Shown: positions 1 to 9,285, counted from the first letter of the stretch. The stretch is 64,000 nucleotides of DNA from Bog-473 sp035552395 (GCA_035552395.1 DASZLL010000044.1:1-64000); one strand, 5' to 3'. The notes: generated by a model from the letters alone, not told the origin. Translations and numbers: made by a program.

Positions 1-262
1 GCTCTTCCACGACCTGCCCATGCTGCCCAGCGCGCCACCGCCTCCACCACCTCGACACCGCCGGGTGCTGCCGTGGGTGTTCCTGATCGGCTTCCTGGCC
101 ATCGTCGCCGGGGCGACGCTGCCCTTCTATCCGATGTACCACGTGCCGTGGATCCTCTTCGCGATCGTGGCGTTCGTGCTGTGGCGCCGCGCCGGCGGGC
201 ACTGGCACCACGACCATCAGGTCGGCGGGGGGCGCCGGCCGAGCTCGATCACGGACAACTGA
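1..262 (+). CDS. C-terminal part of a small membrane protein (cut by left edge)
   Basis: The reading frame is open to the first base of the window (codons for LFHDLPM precede the first internal ATG at 20), so the real start probably lies outside. What is visible is a proline run, a basic stretch (RHRR) and two hydrophobic segments separated by a short FYPMYHVP turn, followed by a His-rich cytosolic-looking tail (GGHWHHDHQ). This is the pattern of a two-helix inner-membrane protein. I do not recognise a family. It lies 11 bp upstream of the cyclic-nucleotide-binding-domain gene in the same direction. If the ATG at 20 were the true start the protein would have 80 residues. Confidence 0.5.
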   Translation, partial: LFHDLPMLPSAPPPPPPRHRRVLPWVFLIGFLAIVAGATLPFYPMYHVPWILFAIVAFVLWRRAGGHWHHDHQVGGGRRPSSITDN

Positions 263-273
263 GAAAGGATCCG

Positions 274-807
274 ATGCCCATGCACGCCCCCCAGCCCAAT
301 CCCACCCGCGACGTCTTCGTCAGGCCCGACGACCTCGCCAGCAGCCTTCGTTCCATGGCCCTCTTCGCCGGCCTCCCCGACGACGAGCTCGAGGCGTTCG
401 CCACCGAATGCGAGATCTGCACCGCCCACCCGGGACAGGTGGTCCAGGCCCAGGACGTCCCGGTGCGGTACTGGCACGTCATCGCCGCAGGTCATGTCGT
501 GGTCCAGCGCGACGAGACCCCGATCGGACTCCTCGGTCGGGGCGACTCGTGGTCCGAGCACTCCCTGCTCAACCAGCTGCGCTCGTCCATCGCCGTGGTC
601 GCCCTGTCGCCCTTGACGATGCTCACGCTGAGCCAGCGCGGATTCTTCGCCATCCCCGAGCAACACCCCGTCCTGGCCGGCCGCCTGGTGGCCCGTTCGG
701 CCACCTCGGCCGACCGCCTGGCCCTGCCCGTCTTCAACGCCCTGGCCCACCTCGGCCTCGCCGGAGGTGAGCGAACGGGGGGGTACCCGGGGGGCCAGTA
801 CGATTAG
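274..807 (+). CDS. Cyclic-nucleotide-binding-domain (Crp-like sensor) protein without HTH
   Basis: A 177-residue protein. Residues about 22-140 have the look of a cNMP-binding beta-roll: 'LRSMALFAGLPDDELEAF' opening helix, 'PGQVVQAQDVPVRYWHVIAAGHVVV' strands, and 'GLLGRGDSWSEHSLL' at the phosphate-binding cassette position. The canonical cassette Arg and a C-terminal helix-turn-helix are not evident, so a stand-alone sensor domain is more likely than a Crp transcription factor. The start at ATG 274 is chosen because GAGAAAGG lies just upstream; a much longer open frame to the left overlaps the previous gene and is not protein-like. It precedes the MMPL exporter in the same direction. Ligand binding is inferred only. 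Confidence 0.72.
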   Translation: MPMHAPQPNPTRDVFVRPDDLASSLRSMALFAGLPDDELEAFATECEICTAHPGQVVQAQDVPVRYWHVIAAGHVVVQRDETPIGLLGRGDSWSEHSLLNQLRSSIAVVALSPLTMLTLSQRGFFAIPEQHPVLAGRLVARSATSADRLALPVFNALAHLGLAGGERTGGYPGGQYD

Positions 808-894
808 GTCGTCTCCTCGACGCCCGCAGGCGCAGGCGCCGAGTTCCCGCAAACCGTCCAAGCCATCCCCAACTCTCTGGAGGAATTCCCCCCT

Positions 895-3138
895 ATGCGC
901 ACCCTGGCCGGGTGGTGCGTCCGCCACCGCCGCATCGTGCTTCTCTCGTGGGCCGTCGTCCTCGTCGCATCCATTTCCCTCGTCATTCAGTTCCACGCCG
1001 ACTACACGAACAACTTCAACTTCCCCCACACCGAGTCGTCCGACGCCATCAACCTTCTGAAGTCGGCCGCCCCCGGCCACTCGGGCGACACCGAGGAGGT
1101 CGTGTTCGGGACGTCGGGCGGCGGCAGTCTCAACGACGCCGCCATCGGCCAGCGCATCAACACGATGGTGGACAAGATCAATGCGCTCCCCAACGTCACC
1201 CACGTCACGAGCCCCTACGACTCGTCCGGCAACCTGGTCAACACGACCAATATCAATGCCGACCACACGGTGGGCTTCGTTCAGGTGCCGTTCGACAAGT
1301 TGCCGAACAACATCTCGCAGAACGAGGCGACGAAATTCGTCCACACCGTGACCACCACGTCGGGCTCCGGTCTCACGGTGGCCGTGACCGGGCAGCTGGC
1401 CGAATTTGCCAACAACCAGTCGTTCAGCAGCACCGGGTTGGGGGTGCTCCTGGCCCTGATCGTGCTGCTCCTTGTGTTCGGCTCCGTCTTCGCCGCCCTG
1501 CTCCCGATCATCTCCGCACTCTTTGCCCTGGGCACCGCGATCGGCGTCATCGGGTTGCTCAGCCACCTCATCGGCATGCCCCAGTTCTCGCCGGAGCTGG
1601 TGTTGCTCATCGGCCTCGGTGTCGGCGTCGACTACGCGCTGTTCATCGTGACCCGCCATCGCCAAGGCCTCGTCGCCGGACTCGACACCGAGTCATCCAT
1701 CATCAATTCGGTCAACACCTCCGGGCGCGCCGTGCTCTTCGCGGGCATCATCGTGTGCATCGCCCTGCTGGGCATGCTCGCCCTCGGCGTGAGCTTCCTC
1801 TACGGCTTGGCGCTCGCGGCGGCCATCGGTGTTCTGTTCACCATGATCTCCGCATTGACGCTCCTGCCGGCGATGCTCGGCTTCATCGGACCCAAGGTGA
1901 TGAGCCGCAAGCAGAAGCGGAACCTGGCCCAGAACGGGCCGCGCATCATTGGCGCCGACAGCAAGGGGTTCTGGCCGAACTGGGCCGACCGCGTCCAGCG
2001 CTACCCGTGGCTCTCTGCCGGGGTCGCCCTGATCGTCATCGTCGTGCTCGCCATCCCGTTCTTCTCGCTCCGGCTCGGCTCGGCCGACCAGGGCACTGAC
2101 CCGGCCGGGACGCCGACGCGGGTTGCGTTCGACACGTTGTCACAAGGCTTCGGGCCCGGCTTCAACGGGCCCTTGATGCTGGTCAGCGTCGTCCAGCCCG
2201 ACCAGCACGGCGTGATCAACACCGTCGTGCAGGACGTCTCACAGCAGTCCGACGTCGCCAAGGTCGCCCCGCCCCTCTACATCCCGAGCAAGACGGGCAG
2301 TGGCGATGTGATGCTGCTGAACGTCTACCCGAAGACCGCACCCCAGGACGTGGCCACCACCGACCTGGTCAACCATCTGCGGTCCGACACGCTGCCGCAG
2401 GCAGTCGGCAATTCGGGGGTGAAGGTACTTGTCGGTGGCACGACCGCGATCTTCATCGACTTCTCGCACGTGCTCTCCTCCAAGCTGCCCCTCTTCATCG
2501 GGCTGGTCGTGCTGCTCTCGTTCCTCCTCTTGATGACGGTGTTCCGAAGCTTCGTCATCCCATTGACCGCGGCGATCATGAACCTGCTGTCGATCGGCGC
2601 CGCCTTCGGCATCCTCGTGGCCGTCTTCGAGTGGGGCTACGGCGGGAGTGTGATCGGGCTCACGGGTACGAGTCCCATCGAAGCGTTCCTGCCGGTGATG
2701 CTGTTCGCCATCCTCTTCGGCCTCTCCATGGACTACCAGGTCTTCTTGGTGTCACGAATGCACGAGGAGTACATCAAGTCCGGCGGCAACAACCGCGTCG
2801 CCGTGCGCAACGGCCTGGCGGCGACGGGCAAGACCATCACCGCCGCTGCCCTGATCATGATCCTCGTGTTCGGCTCGTTCATCCTGGGCGGCGAGCGCGT
2901 CATCAAGGAGTTCGGCATTGGCCTCGCCGCCGGCATCCTCGTCGATGCCCTCTTCATCCGCATGGCCATCGTGCCGTCGCTGATGATCATGTTCGGCAAG
3001 TCCAACTGGTGGTTCCCGCAGTGGCTGGACCGAGCGTTGCCGAAGCTGTCCGTCGACGCCGACGACCTGACGGAGCACACGGTGGGCGAGCCCGGTCCCG
3101 AGCCCGAGCGGGAGCTGGCGGGGGTCGGCAAGCCCTAG
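895..3138 (+). CDS. MMPL-family RND transporter
   Basis: At 747 residues this is a typical actinobacterial MMPL protein, which exports lipids or hydrophobic compounds across the cytoplasmic membrane using the proton gradient. It shows an N-terminal helix after 'MRTLAGWCVRHRRIVLLSW', a large extracytoplasmic domain, a block of helices (about 180-335) containing 'GLGVGVDYALFIVTRHR', a second extracytoplasmic domain, and a second helix block with 'LFGLSMDYQVFLVSRMHEEY'. The two D-Y motifs in the fourth helix of each half are the family's proton-relay positions. TGGAGGAAT 10-15 bp upstream of the ATG supports the start. A hydrophilic, Glu-rich tail ends the protein. The substrate cannot be inferred from the neighbours. 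Confidence 0.93.
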   Translation: MRTLAGWCVRHRRIVLLSWAVVLVASISLVIQFHADYTNNFNFPHTESSDAINLLKSAAPGHSGDTEEVVFGTSGGGSLNDAAIGQRINTMVDKINALPNVTHVTSPYDSSGNLVNTTNINADHTVGFVQVPFDKLPNNISQNEATKFVHTVTTTSGSGLTVAVTGQLAEFANNQSFSSTGLGVLLALIVLLLVFGSVFAALLPIISALFALGTAIGVIGLLSHLIGMPQFSPELVLLIGLGVGVDYALFIVTRHRQGLVAGLDTESSIINSVNTSGRAVLFAGIIVCIALLGMLALGVSFLYGLALAAAIGVLFTMISALTLLPAMLGFIGPKVMSRKQKRNLAQNGPRIIGADSKGFWPNWADRVQRYPWLSAGVALIVIVVLAIPFFSLRLGSADQGTDPAGTPTRVAFDTLSQGFGPGFNGPLMLVSVVQPDQHGVINTVVQDVSQQSDVAKVAPPLYIPSKTGSGDVMLLNVYPKTAPQDVATTDLVNHLRSDTLPQAVGNSGVKVLVGGTTAIFIDFSHVLSSKLPLFIGLVVLLSFLLLMTVFRSFVIPLTAAIMNLLSIGAAFGILVAVFEWGYGGSVIGLTGTSPIEAFLPVMLFAILFGLSMDYQVFLVSRMHEEYIKSGGNNRVAVRNGLAATGKTITAAALIMILVFGSFILGGERVIKEFGIGLAAGILVDALFIRMAIVPSLMIMFGKSNWWFPQWLDRALPKLSVDADDLTEHTVGEPGPEPERELAGVGKP

Positions 3139-3178
3139 CCAGCCCTTCCGCCGACGAGCCTTCTCGACCCGAGGATTG

Positions 3179-4150
3179 CTACCAGGCGTACTCCTCGGGC
3201 GCCGCCTTGTAGCCCGGGAAGATCTCGTCCAACCGGGTCAGCACCTTGTCGTCCAGCGTCACGTCGACGGCATGGAGGGCCGAATCGAGATGCTCAGGCG
3301 TCCGCGGCCCGACGATCGGCCCCGTCACGGCCGGCCGCGTGAGGAGCCACGCCAACGCCACCGCACCGGGCTCCTCGCCGATCTCGTCGCAGAGGTCCTC
3401 GTAGGCCTCGAACTGCGCCCGCTTGGCCTCGATCCTCTGCTGGAGGTGCTCGGCGCGCCGGCGGCTCCCGTCGCGCTCCTTGCGCACGACCCCACCGAGC
3501 AAACCACCGGCCAGCGGTGACCACGGGATGACGCCGAGGCCGAAGTCCTCCGCCGCCGGCAACACCTCGAGCTCGATCTTGCGGGTGAGCAGGTTGTAGT
3601 GCGACTGCTCACTGACGAGGCCCATGAAGTTGCGCCGCTGCGCCACGCCCTGCGCCTTCGCGATGTGCCAGCCGGCAAAGTTCGACGACCCGCAGTAGAT
3701 GATCTTGCCCTGGTCCCGCAGCACCTCCATGGCCTCCCAGATCTCGTCCCAGGGCGTGGCCCGGTCGATGTGGTGCATCTGGTAGAGGTCGATGTAGTCG
3801 GTCTGCAAGCGCTTCAGGCTGGCGTCGCAGGCGCGGCGGATGTTGAGCGCGGAGAGCTGGCCCTCGTTCGGCCACTCCCCCATGTTCCCGTAGAGCTTGG
3901 TGGCGAGGACCACCTTCTCCCGGCGGCCGCCCCCCTGGGCGAACCAGCGGCCGACGATCTCCTCGGTCGCGCCGCGGCCCTTGGAACGCCCGTAGACGTT
4001 GGCCGAGTCGAAGAAGTTGATCCCGGCGTCGAGCGCCGTGTCCATGATGGCGTGCGAGGTCGCCTCGTCGGTCTCGGGCCCGAAGTTCATGGTGCCCAAG
4101 CAGAGACGGCTGACGGTGAGGCCGGTGCGGCCGAGGTGTGTAAAGCGCAT
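3179..4150 (-). CDS. Aldo/keto reductase
   Basis: A full-length 323-residue NADPH-dependent TIM-barrel oxidoreductase that reduces aldehydes or ketones to alcohols. The catalytic tetrad is visible: Asp48 and Tyr53 in 'FFDSANVYG', Lys85 in 'KVVLATKLYG', and His126 in 'LYQMHHID'. The NADP-binding end of the barrel reads 'TGPIVGPRTPEHLDSAL'. The opening 'MRFTHLGRTGLTVSRLCLGTM' is the usual start of the subgroup that includes YajO- and Tas-like enzymes, so the ATG at 4150 is secure. It sits 10 bp downstream of the histidine kinase gene on the same strand and could be cotranscribed with the two-component system, although no functional link is evident. Confidence 0.92.
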   Translation of the reverse strand: MRFTHLGRTGLTVSRLCLGTMNFGPETDEATSHAIMDTALDAGINFFDSANVYGRSKGRGATEEIVGRWFAQGGGRREKVVLATKLYGNMGEWPNEGQLSALNIRRACDASLKRLQTDYIDLYQMHHIDRATPWDEIWEAMEVLRDQGKIIYCGSSNFAGWHIAKAQGVAQRRNFMGLVSEQSHYNLLTRKIELEVLPAAEDFGLGVIPWSPLAGGLLGGVVRKERDGSRRRAEHLQQRIEAKRAQFEAYEDLCDEIGEEPGAVALAWLLTRPAVTGPIVGPRTPEHLDSALHAVDVTLDDKVLTRLDEIFPGYKAAPEEYAW

Positions 4151-4160
4151 GGCGCCGAAC

Positions 4161-5669
4161 CTACCGGTCGGAGGGCAACGCGTGCACCAGTTCGGCGGGC
4201 TTCTCCGATTGGCCTTCTGGGTGCCGGCCGCCCCGCACCGCCCGACCCTTCCCGGCGGCCGGCCCCGGCCCCACCGCCTGGCGCGCCCGCTCGTCGGCCC
4301 CGCCGCCGCTTGCGGGGAAGCGCACCTCGATACTCAGTCCACCCGCCGGCCGCGCCACCGTGCGCAGTGTGGCGCCGTGCGCCGCCGCCACTGCCCCCAC
4401 GATGCACAAGCCAAGCCCGAAGCCCTCGCCTGCGGCCGTGCGCTCCGCACCGAGGCGTTCGAAGGGCTCGAAGAGCCGTTCGACCTCGCCGGGCTTGATC
4501 ACGGGCCCATCGTTGGCGACGACGAGCCAGGCGCGTCCGCTGCGACTCCCCGTCTGCACGCTGATCGTGCCGCCCTTCACGTTGTGGCGCAACGCGTTGT
4601 CGAGGAGGTTGGCCACCAGGCGTTCGACGAGACGGCGGTCGCCCTGCAGTGCCGCGGGGGCGAGGTCGGGGACGACGCGGACCCGGCGCACCTCGGCCTC
4701 GGCCTCACGCGATTCCAACAGCTCACTCACGACCGCGGCGAGGTCCACCGCGTGCTGCAGCACCGAGCCGCCCTGGACCCGCGAGAGCGTGAGGAGCGCG
4801 GTGATGAGCTGCTCTTGCTGCTCCCCTGACGCCAGGATGCGCTCGTGCGCCGCGCGCAGCGAGTCCTCCGTCGCCTGGGGGTCGGATAAGGCCACCTGGG
4901 CCAGCGTGCGCTGCCGTGCCAGCGGCGTCCGCAGCTCGTGGGATGCGTTGGCCACGAACTGGCGCTGCGAACGGAAGGCAGCCTCGAGCCGCTCGAGGAG
5001 CCCGTCGATGGTGTCGCCCAGCTCCTTGAGCTCGTCGTCAGGGCCGTCGACGGCCAGGCGCTGGTCCAGATTGGAGGCCGAGATGTCGCGTGTGGTCGCC
5101 GTGATGGTTCGCAGGGGCCTGAGCGCCCGCCCCGCGACGACGTAGCCGAGCGCGATGGAGACCAGCACCATGATGCCGAGCGCGACACCCGATTCGATGA
5201 GCAGCTGATGCAGCTCCCTGCTCTGGTAGGCGTGAGCCAGCGCCTCGAGCTCGTGTTGTTGCTGCTCGATCTGCTGCTGTTGCTGGGCGAGCTGCTTCGG
5301 TGTGAGCGGCTTCTTGTTCGCAGAAGTGGCGGTGAATCCACCCGCTTCGGTGCCCTTCCCGTGTAGCTGACCTGCACCGTGAGCGCCGTTGCTGGAGACG
5401 GCACCCCCGGGGATCGTCTCGGGTTTCGCGCTTGGTGCAGTCGGGGGCACCGAGCCGATCTGGTAGCCGGCGAGAGTGACCCCGTTCTTGTCGTGCACGA
5501 TGAAGGCGTTGCCCGTCGCCGCGTCGACGAGGAAGTAGGTCGTCGTCAGCAACGCGGCACCGGAGAGGAGGAACACGACGCCGTAGAGCAAGGTAAGGCG
5601 AAGGCGCAGCGACCGGCGCGGCAAGCGCCGACCGCCGGCCATCCTCAGCATGCGGTCGCGCAGAGCCAC
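4161..5669 (-). CDS. Two-component sensor histidine kinase
   Basis: A 502-residue membrane kinase. TM1 is at about residues 26-48 and TM2 at about 158-180, enclosing an extracytoplasmic sensor of about 110 residues whose second half is a Gln-rich, probably coiled-coil stretch (about 128-145). HAMP follows (about 181-233), then HisKA with the phospho-acceptor His244 in 'ASHELRTPL', and HATPase with N box 'NLLDNALRHN' (about 354), the G1 region 'NDGPV' and G2 'GEGFGLGLCIV'. The usual D-x-G-x-G of the G1 box reads DGPVI, slightly atypical. It starts 7 bp after the response regulator stop, so the pair is one transcript. The adjacent divergent ABC efflux operon is a plausible target. Confidence 0.93.
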   Translation of the reverse strand: MALRDRMLRMAGGRRLPRRSLRLRLTLLYGVVFLLSGAALLTTTYFLVDAATGNAFIVHDKNGVTLAGYQIGSVPPTAPSAKPETIPGGAVSSNGAHGAGQLHGKGTEAGGFTATSANKKPLTPKQLAQQQQQIEQQQHELEALAHAYQSRELHQLLIESGVALGIMVLVSIALGYVVAGRALRPLRTITATTRDISASNLDQRLAVDGPDDELKELGDTIDGLLERLEAAFRSQRQFVANASHELRTPLARQRTLAQVALSDPQATEDSLRAAHERILASGEQQEQLITALLTLSRVQGGSVLQHAVDLAAVVSELLESREAEAEVRRVRVVPDLAPAALQGDRRLVERLVANLLDNALRHNVKGGTISVQTGSRSGRAWLVVANDGPVIKPGEVERLFEPFERLGAERTAAGEGFGLGLCIVGAVAAAHGATLRTVARPAGGLSIEVRFPASGGGADERARQAVGPGPAAGKGRAVRGGRHPEGQSEKPAELVHALPSDR

Positions 5670-5676
5670 GCCGGAC

Positions 5677-6330
5677 TCAGATCCGGTACCCGGCGCGTTG
5701 CACCGTTTCGATGATCGAGGGCTCGCCGAGCTTGGACCGCAAGCGGCTCATCGTCACCTTCACGGCGTTGGTGAACGGGTCGGCCGAATCGTCCCACACC
5801 CGTTCCAGCAGCTCCTCGGCTGACACGGTGCGGCCGCTCGAGGCCATGAGGAGCTCGAGGACGCCGAACTCCTTGGGCGAAAGCTCGAGCGGCCGGCCCG
5901 CCCGGCGGACCCGGTGCTGCGCCGAGTCCAATTCGACGTCGTCGTAACGCAGGATCGGTGGGATGGCCGGCTGGGCGCGCCGGTAGAGCGCGCCGATACG
6001 CGCCACGAGGACCGGAAAGTCGAAGGGCTTGGGCAGGTAGTCGTCGGCGCCGAGCTCCAAGCCTTCGACGAGGTCGTCCATCGCCCCCGCCGCGGTGAGC
6101 ATGAGCACCCGCGTCCGGCGGCCCCACTCGACCAGTCGCCGGCAGACGTCGTCGCCGTGCACGCCGGGCAGGTCCCGGTCGAGCACGATCACGTCGTAGT
6201 CGGTCTCGAACGCACGGCAAAGACCGGCGGCGCCGTCCAGCGCGACGTCGACCGCCATGTCGGAGCGCCGGAGCCCGACGCCGACCGCTTCGGCCAGCTC
6301 CACGTCGTCTTCGATCACCAAAACCCGCAC
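5677..6330 (-). CDS. OmpR/PhoB-family response regulator
   Basis: A 217-residue regulator. The receiver domain has the acidic pocket Glu7-Asp8-Asp9, phospho-acceptor Asp51 in 'IVLDRDLPG', Thr79 and Lys101 in 'LPKPFDF'. A winged helix follows (about 128-217), including 'LELSPKEFGVLELLM' and 'NAVKVTMSRLRSKLG'. The start chosen is the GTG giving 'VRVLVIEDD', preceded by CAGGGGG; upstream codons in the frame are not receiver-like. It is transcribed with the following kinase. Its promoter must lie in the 224-bp gap shared with the divergent lipoprotein/ABC operon, a position typical for a regulator acting on both directions. That regulatory role is inferred. Confidence 0.93.
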   Translation of the reverse strand: MRVLVIEDDVELAEAVGVGLRRSDMAVDVALDGAAGLCRAFETDYDVIVLDRDLPGVHGDDVCRRLVEWGRRTRVLMLTAAGAMDDLVEGLELGADDYLPKPFDFPVLVARIGALYRRAQPAIPPILRYDDVELDSAQHRVRRAGRPLELSPKEFGVLELLMASSGRTVSAEELLERVWDDSADPFTNAVKVTMSRLRSKLGEPSIIETVQRAGYRI

Positions 6331-6554
6331 TGCCAGGGCCCCCTGTTCGAACGAACACCAGGATGTTCCGCGCGAGGTTTCAATTACGTATCGCCGCCAG
6401 CGCAGCGTCCGTTGGTTGCCAGCTGTGCGCGCACTGTGGATCTGGCGGCGACCTGGTGCGCGCGCGTCGAAAGGGGCGCAACGTTCCGGAAACCGCGCCT
6501 GTCGTACAACTCGTCGGCAGACAGCCATTTGCCGACGCGAAGAGGACGACGCCC

Positions 6555-7277
6555 ATGGACGATCACACCGAAAAAACTCTCGACATCGCGATTCTCGATT
6601 CCGCCCGCCCGGTCCCCCCCGCCGGCCTGGGTCGCCGACGGCGCCGCCGCCAGGTGTTGCCCGTGGCGGCGGTGCTGCTCGGCCTCGCCCTTGCGGCCGC
6701 CGCCTGCTCGAGCGGCCCGTCGACGCCCGGCGTCGCCGGCGCCAGCTCGGGCACCACTCCGACGACGGCCGCTGGGGGGAGCGGAAACCAACCTTCCAAC
6801 TCGAAGCCCTCAGACACGGCGGCCCAGCTTGCGTTCTCCCAATGCATGCGCGCGCACGGAGTGACGAACTTCCCCGACCCGGATTCCCAGGGAAAGCTCA
6901 TCATCCAGGGCGGTCCGAACAGCTCGACCGGGCTCGACCCCAGCAGCGCCACCTTCAAGGCCGCGAATCAGAAATGTCAATCCAAATTGCCGAAGCCCAC
7001 GCCCGCCCAACAGGCTCAGGCCTACAGCAACGCCCTCAAGATGTCCCAGTGCATGCGGGCGCACGGGATCAAGGACTTCCCCGATCCCCAGGCCTCCAGC
7101 GGCGGCGCCATCAAAATTTCGGGCGGTGGGCCCAACAGCTCGAGCGACCTCAACCCGAACAACCCGCTCTTCCAGGCCGCGCAGAAGATTTGCATGCCGA
7201 ACGCGCCGCACCTGCCGGCGGGCGGTGGCAAGACCAGCACGGGCTCGGGTGGCGGCATCGTCTCGGTGGGTGGCTGA
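6555..7277 (+). CDS. Lipoprotein with two SQCMRxHG...FPDP repeats
   Basis: A 240-residue protein with a poly-Arg N terminus, a hydrophobic helix (about 34-50) and a lipobox ending LAAAAC, giving a lipidated Cys51. After a Ser/Thr/Gly linker come two copies of one domain (about 92-141 and 161-213), each with SQCMRAHG, FPDP, a GGPNSS turn and a closing FKAA/FQAA helix with a second Cys (Cys97/141 and Cys166/213). Two cysteines per copy suggest a disulfide in each repeat. AGAGGACG upstream supports the ATG. The stop overlaps the adaptor start (TGATG), so it belongs to the efflux operon. The function of the repeat is unknown to me; binding or handing over the exported substrate is a guess. Confidence 0.85.
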   Translation: MDDHTEKTLDIAILDSARPVPPAGLGRRRRRRQVLPVAAVLLGLALAAAACSSGPSTPGVAGASSGTTPTTAAGGSGNQPSNSKPSDTAAQLAFSQCMRAHGVTNFPDPDSQGKLIIQGGPNSSTGLDPSSATFKAANQKCQSKLPKPTPAQQAQAYSNALKMSQCMRAHGIKDFPDPQASSGGAIKISGGGPNSSSDLNPNNPLFQAAQKICMPNAPHLPAGGGKTSTGSGGGIVSVGG

Positions 7278-8464
7278 TGAGCACGACCGAACAGCGCCAA
7301 CGGGCGGCGGCGCCGTCACTCGGGCCGCTCGACCACGACGACGGCGGGCGATCGCGAAGGCGCCGACTCTTCCTGGCCCTCGCCACCCTCCTCGTCGTGG
7401 CGGCGGTGATCGCCGTCGTGGTCGCCAATCCCTTCGGCAGCACCGGGGGCTTGCCGGGCGGGCTGGCCGACAACGCAGACCCGACCTCCGTGACCACGGT
7501 GACGCAGGGGGACATCTCCTCGCAGACCCAGGTCTCCGGCACGCTCGGCTATTCCGGCACCTACAACGTCATCAACCAGGCCCAGGGCACCGTCACGACG
7601 CTGCCCGCGATCGGCCAGGTGGTATCGGAGGGGCAAGTGCTCTACGACGTCAGCGGGAGCCCGGTCGTCCTGTTGTACGGGACGACGCCGGCCTACCGCG
7701 CGCTCTCGGAGGGCGCGACCGACTCGGCGACGAGCGGTGCCGACGTGGAGAACCTCAACTACGACCTGGTTGCTCTCGGCTATCTCACCAGCGCCGACAT
7801 CGCCTCAGAGCCGAGTGACTTCACCGGGTACACGAAGGCCGGGGTCGAGAAGCTGCAGGCAGCGCTGGGCGTCACCCAGGACGGCACCATGGCGCTCGGC
7901 CAGTTCGTCTTCTTGCCTTCGGCGGCCCGCATCACGGCCTTCGGCGCCAGCACGGTGGTTGGCGGGTCGGCCCAGCCGGGGTCGCAGATTCTCACGGCGA
8001 CGTCAACCAGCCGCATCGTCACGATCAACCTCGACGCCGACCAACAGGGCAACGTGAAGGTCGGCGACAAGGTCCAGATCTCGCTGCCCAACGGACAGAG
8101 CACGGCGGGGACGGTGAGCTCGGTGGGCACCGTGGCGACCACACCGGCGGGCAACAGTGGCGGCTCCTCCCCCACCATCACCGTGCTCGTGACACCCGAC
8201 GACCCAAAGGCCACGGGGAACCTCGACCAGGCGTCGGTTGAGATCTCGATCACATCGAACTCGGCCACCAACGTGTTCATCGTGCCGCTCGACGCGCTCC
8301 TCGCCCTCGCCAACGGCGGCTACGCGCTCGAGGTCATCGGGCCGAAGGGGACGCACTCCCTCGAGCCCGTCACTCTCGGACTCATCGACGACGGGACCGA
8401 GCGCGTGCAGGTGAGCGGTCCCGGCGTCGCGTCCGGTCAGCGCATCGTCATCCCGGCCACGTGA
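7277..8464 (+). CDS. Efflux periplasmic adaptor (HlyD/MacA-like) with peptidoglycan-binding domain
   Basis: A 395-residue membrane-anchored adaptor. It has an N-terminal Arg-rich segment, one TM helix (about 29-51), a beta-strand/lipoyl half 'TVTTLPAIGQVVSEGQVLYDV', then an inserted PG_binding_1-type helical domain ('GADVENLNYDLVALGYL ... GVEKLQAALGVTQDG', about 150-205), and beta-barrel and membrane-proximal parts ('KVGDKVQISLPNG', 'IVPLDALLAL'). In actinobacteria such adaptors link a MacB-type ABC exporter to the cell wall, replacing the outer-membrane channel role. It overlaps the genes on both sides by 1-4 bp, so the lipoprotein, adaptor, ATPase and permease are translated as a coupled unit. 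Confidence 0.88.
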   Translation: MSTTEQRQRAAAPSLGPLDHDDGGRSRRRRLFLALATLLVVAAVIAVVVANPFGSTGGLPGGLADNADPTSVTTVTQGDISSQTQVSGTLGYSGTYNVINQAQGTVTTLPAIGQVVSEGQVLYDVSGSPVVLLYGTTPAYRALSEGATDSATSGADVENLNYDLVALGYLTSADIASEPSDFTGYTKAGVEKLQAALGVTQDGTMALGQFVFLPSAARITAFGASTVVGGSAQPGSQILTATSTSRIVTINLDADQQGNVKVGDKVQISLPNGQSTAGTVSSVGTVATTPAGNSGGSSPTITVLVTPDDPKATGNLDQASVEISITSNSATNVFIVPLDALLALANGGYALEVIGPKGTHSLEPVTLGLIDDGTERVQVSGPGVASGQRIVIPAT

Positions 8465-9285
8465 GCGTGACCGACGTGACGGACATGTCCGACAAGTCCG
8501 GCGGTGAAGACGCCAATGCCGGGGTGGGCACGACTCTGGCCCCCCGGAGACGGCCGGAGGCCAACGACGGGGCCACCCCCATCGTCTTGGAGCTCGACCA
8601 GGTGACCAAGTCCTATGACGGCGAGCCCCGGGTCGTCGCACTGGCGGGCGTGTCGTTCGCCGTGACCGAAGGCGAGCTGGTCGCCATCGTGGGGCCGTCG
8701 GGGTCGGGCAAGTCGACGCTGCTGCATCTCATGGGGACGCTCGACCGCCCGACGACGGGCGCCGTCCGCATCACGGGCCTCGACGTCGCTCGCTTCTCCG
8801 ATCGCCAGCTCGCTGCGTTGCGGGCCAACCGCATCGGGTTCGTGTTCCAGCAGTTCTTCCTCTCCGAGTACGCCAGCGCGCTCGAGAACGTGGCCGACGG
8901 GCTCCTCTATTCGGGTGCATCAGTGCGCGAGCGGGAGCGCGCCGCCCGGGAGGCGCTCGGGCGCGTCGGCCTCGGGCAGCGTACGGCGGCCCGGCCGACG
9001 CAGCTCTCGGGCGGGGAGCGTCAACGCGTCGCCATCGCACGGGCGCTGGTCGGGCGGCCCGCCATCGTGTTGGCCGACGAGCCCACCGGGAACCTCGACA
9101 GCGGCACCGGCGCCGCCATCCTCGCCCTCCTCGAGGAGCTCAATGAGGAGGGCGCGACGATCCTCGTCATCACGCACGACCGCGATCTGGCGGCACGCTT
9201 GCCCCGCCAAGTCGAGATGCTCGACGGGCGGATCGTGGCAGACACCACGCGGGCCACCGGCGGCGCGAACGGGAGCCGGCCATGA
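8461..9285 (+). CDS. ABC transporter ATP-binding protein (MacB/LolD type)
   Basis: A 274-residue ATPase. The first 40 residues are a charged, non-conserved extension; the ABC domain starts near 'LELDQVTKSYDGE'. Walker A GPSGSGKST, Q-loop 'FVFQQFFL', signature LSGGERQRVAIARAL, Walker B 'AIVLADEPTGN' and the H-loop 'VITHDRD' are all intact. The spacing and 'PTGNLDSGTG' are typical of the LolD/MacB subfamily, which drives mechanotransmission rather than ordinary transport. The GTG start overlaps the adaptor stop (GTGA), and the ATG of the permease overlaps this stop, supporting one operon. Confidence 0.95.
   Translation: MSVTDVTDMSDKSGGEDANAGVGTTLAPRRRPEANDGATPIVLELDQVTKSYDGEPRVVALAGVSFAVTEGELVAIVGPSGSGKSTLLHLMGTLDRPTTGAVRITGLDVARFSDRQLAALRANRIGFVFQQFFLSEYASALENVADGLLYSGASVRERERAAREALGRVGLGQRTAARPTQLSGGERQRVAIARALVGRPAIVLADEPTGNLDSGTGAAILALLEELNEEGATILVITHDRDLAARLPRQVEMLDGRIVADTTRATGGANGSRP

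Noticed and set aside
217..1665. A 482-codon open frame antisense to the cNMP-domain and MMPL genes
   Set aside because: It is very Gly/Arg/Asp/His-rich, has no domain, and mirrors the third-position GC bias of the MMPL gene; the sense strand carries clear protein families.
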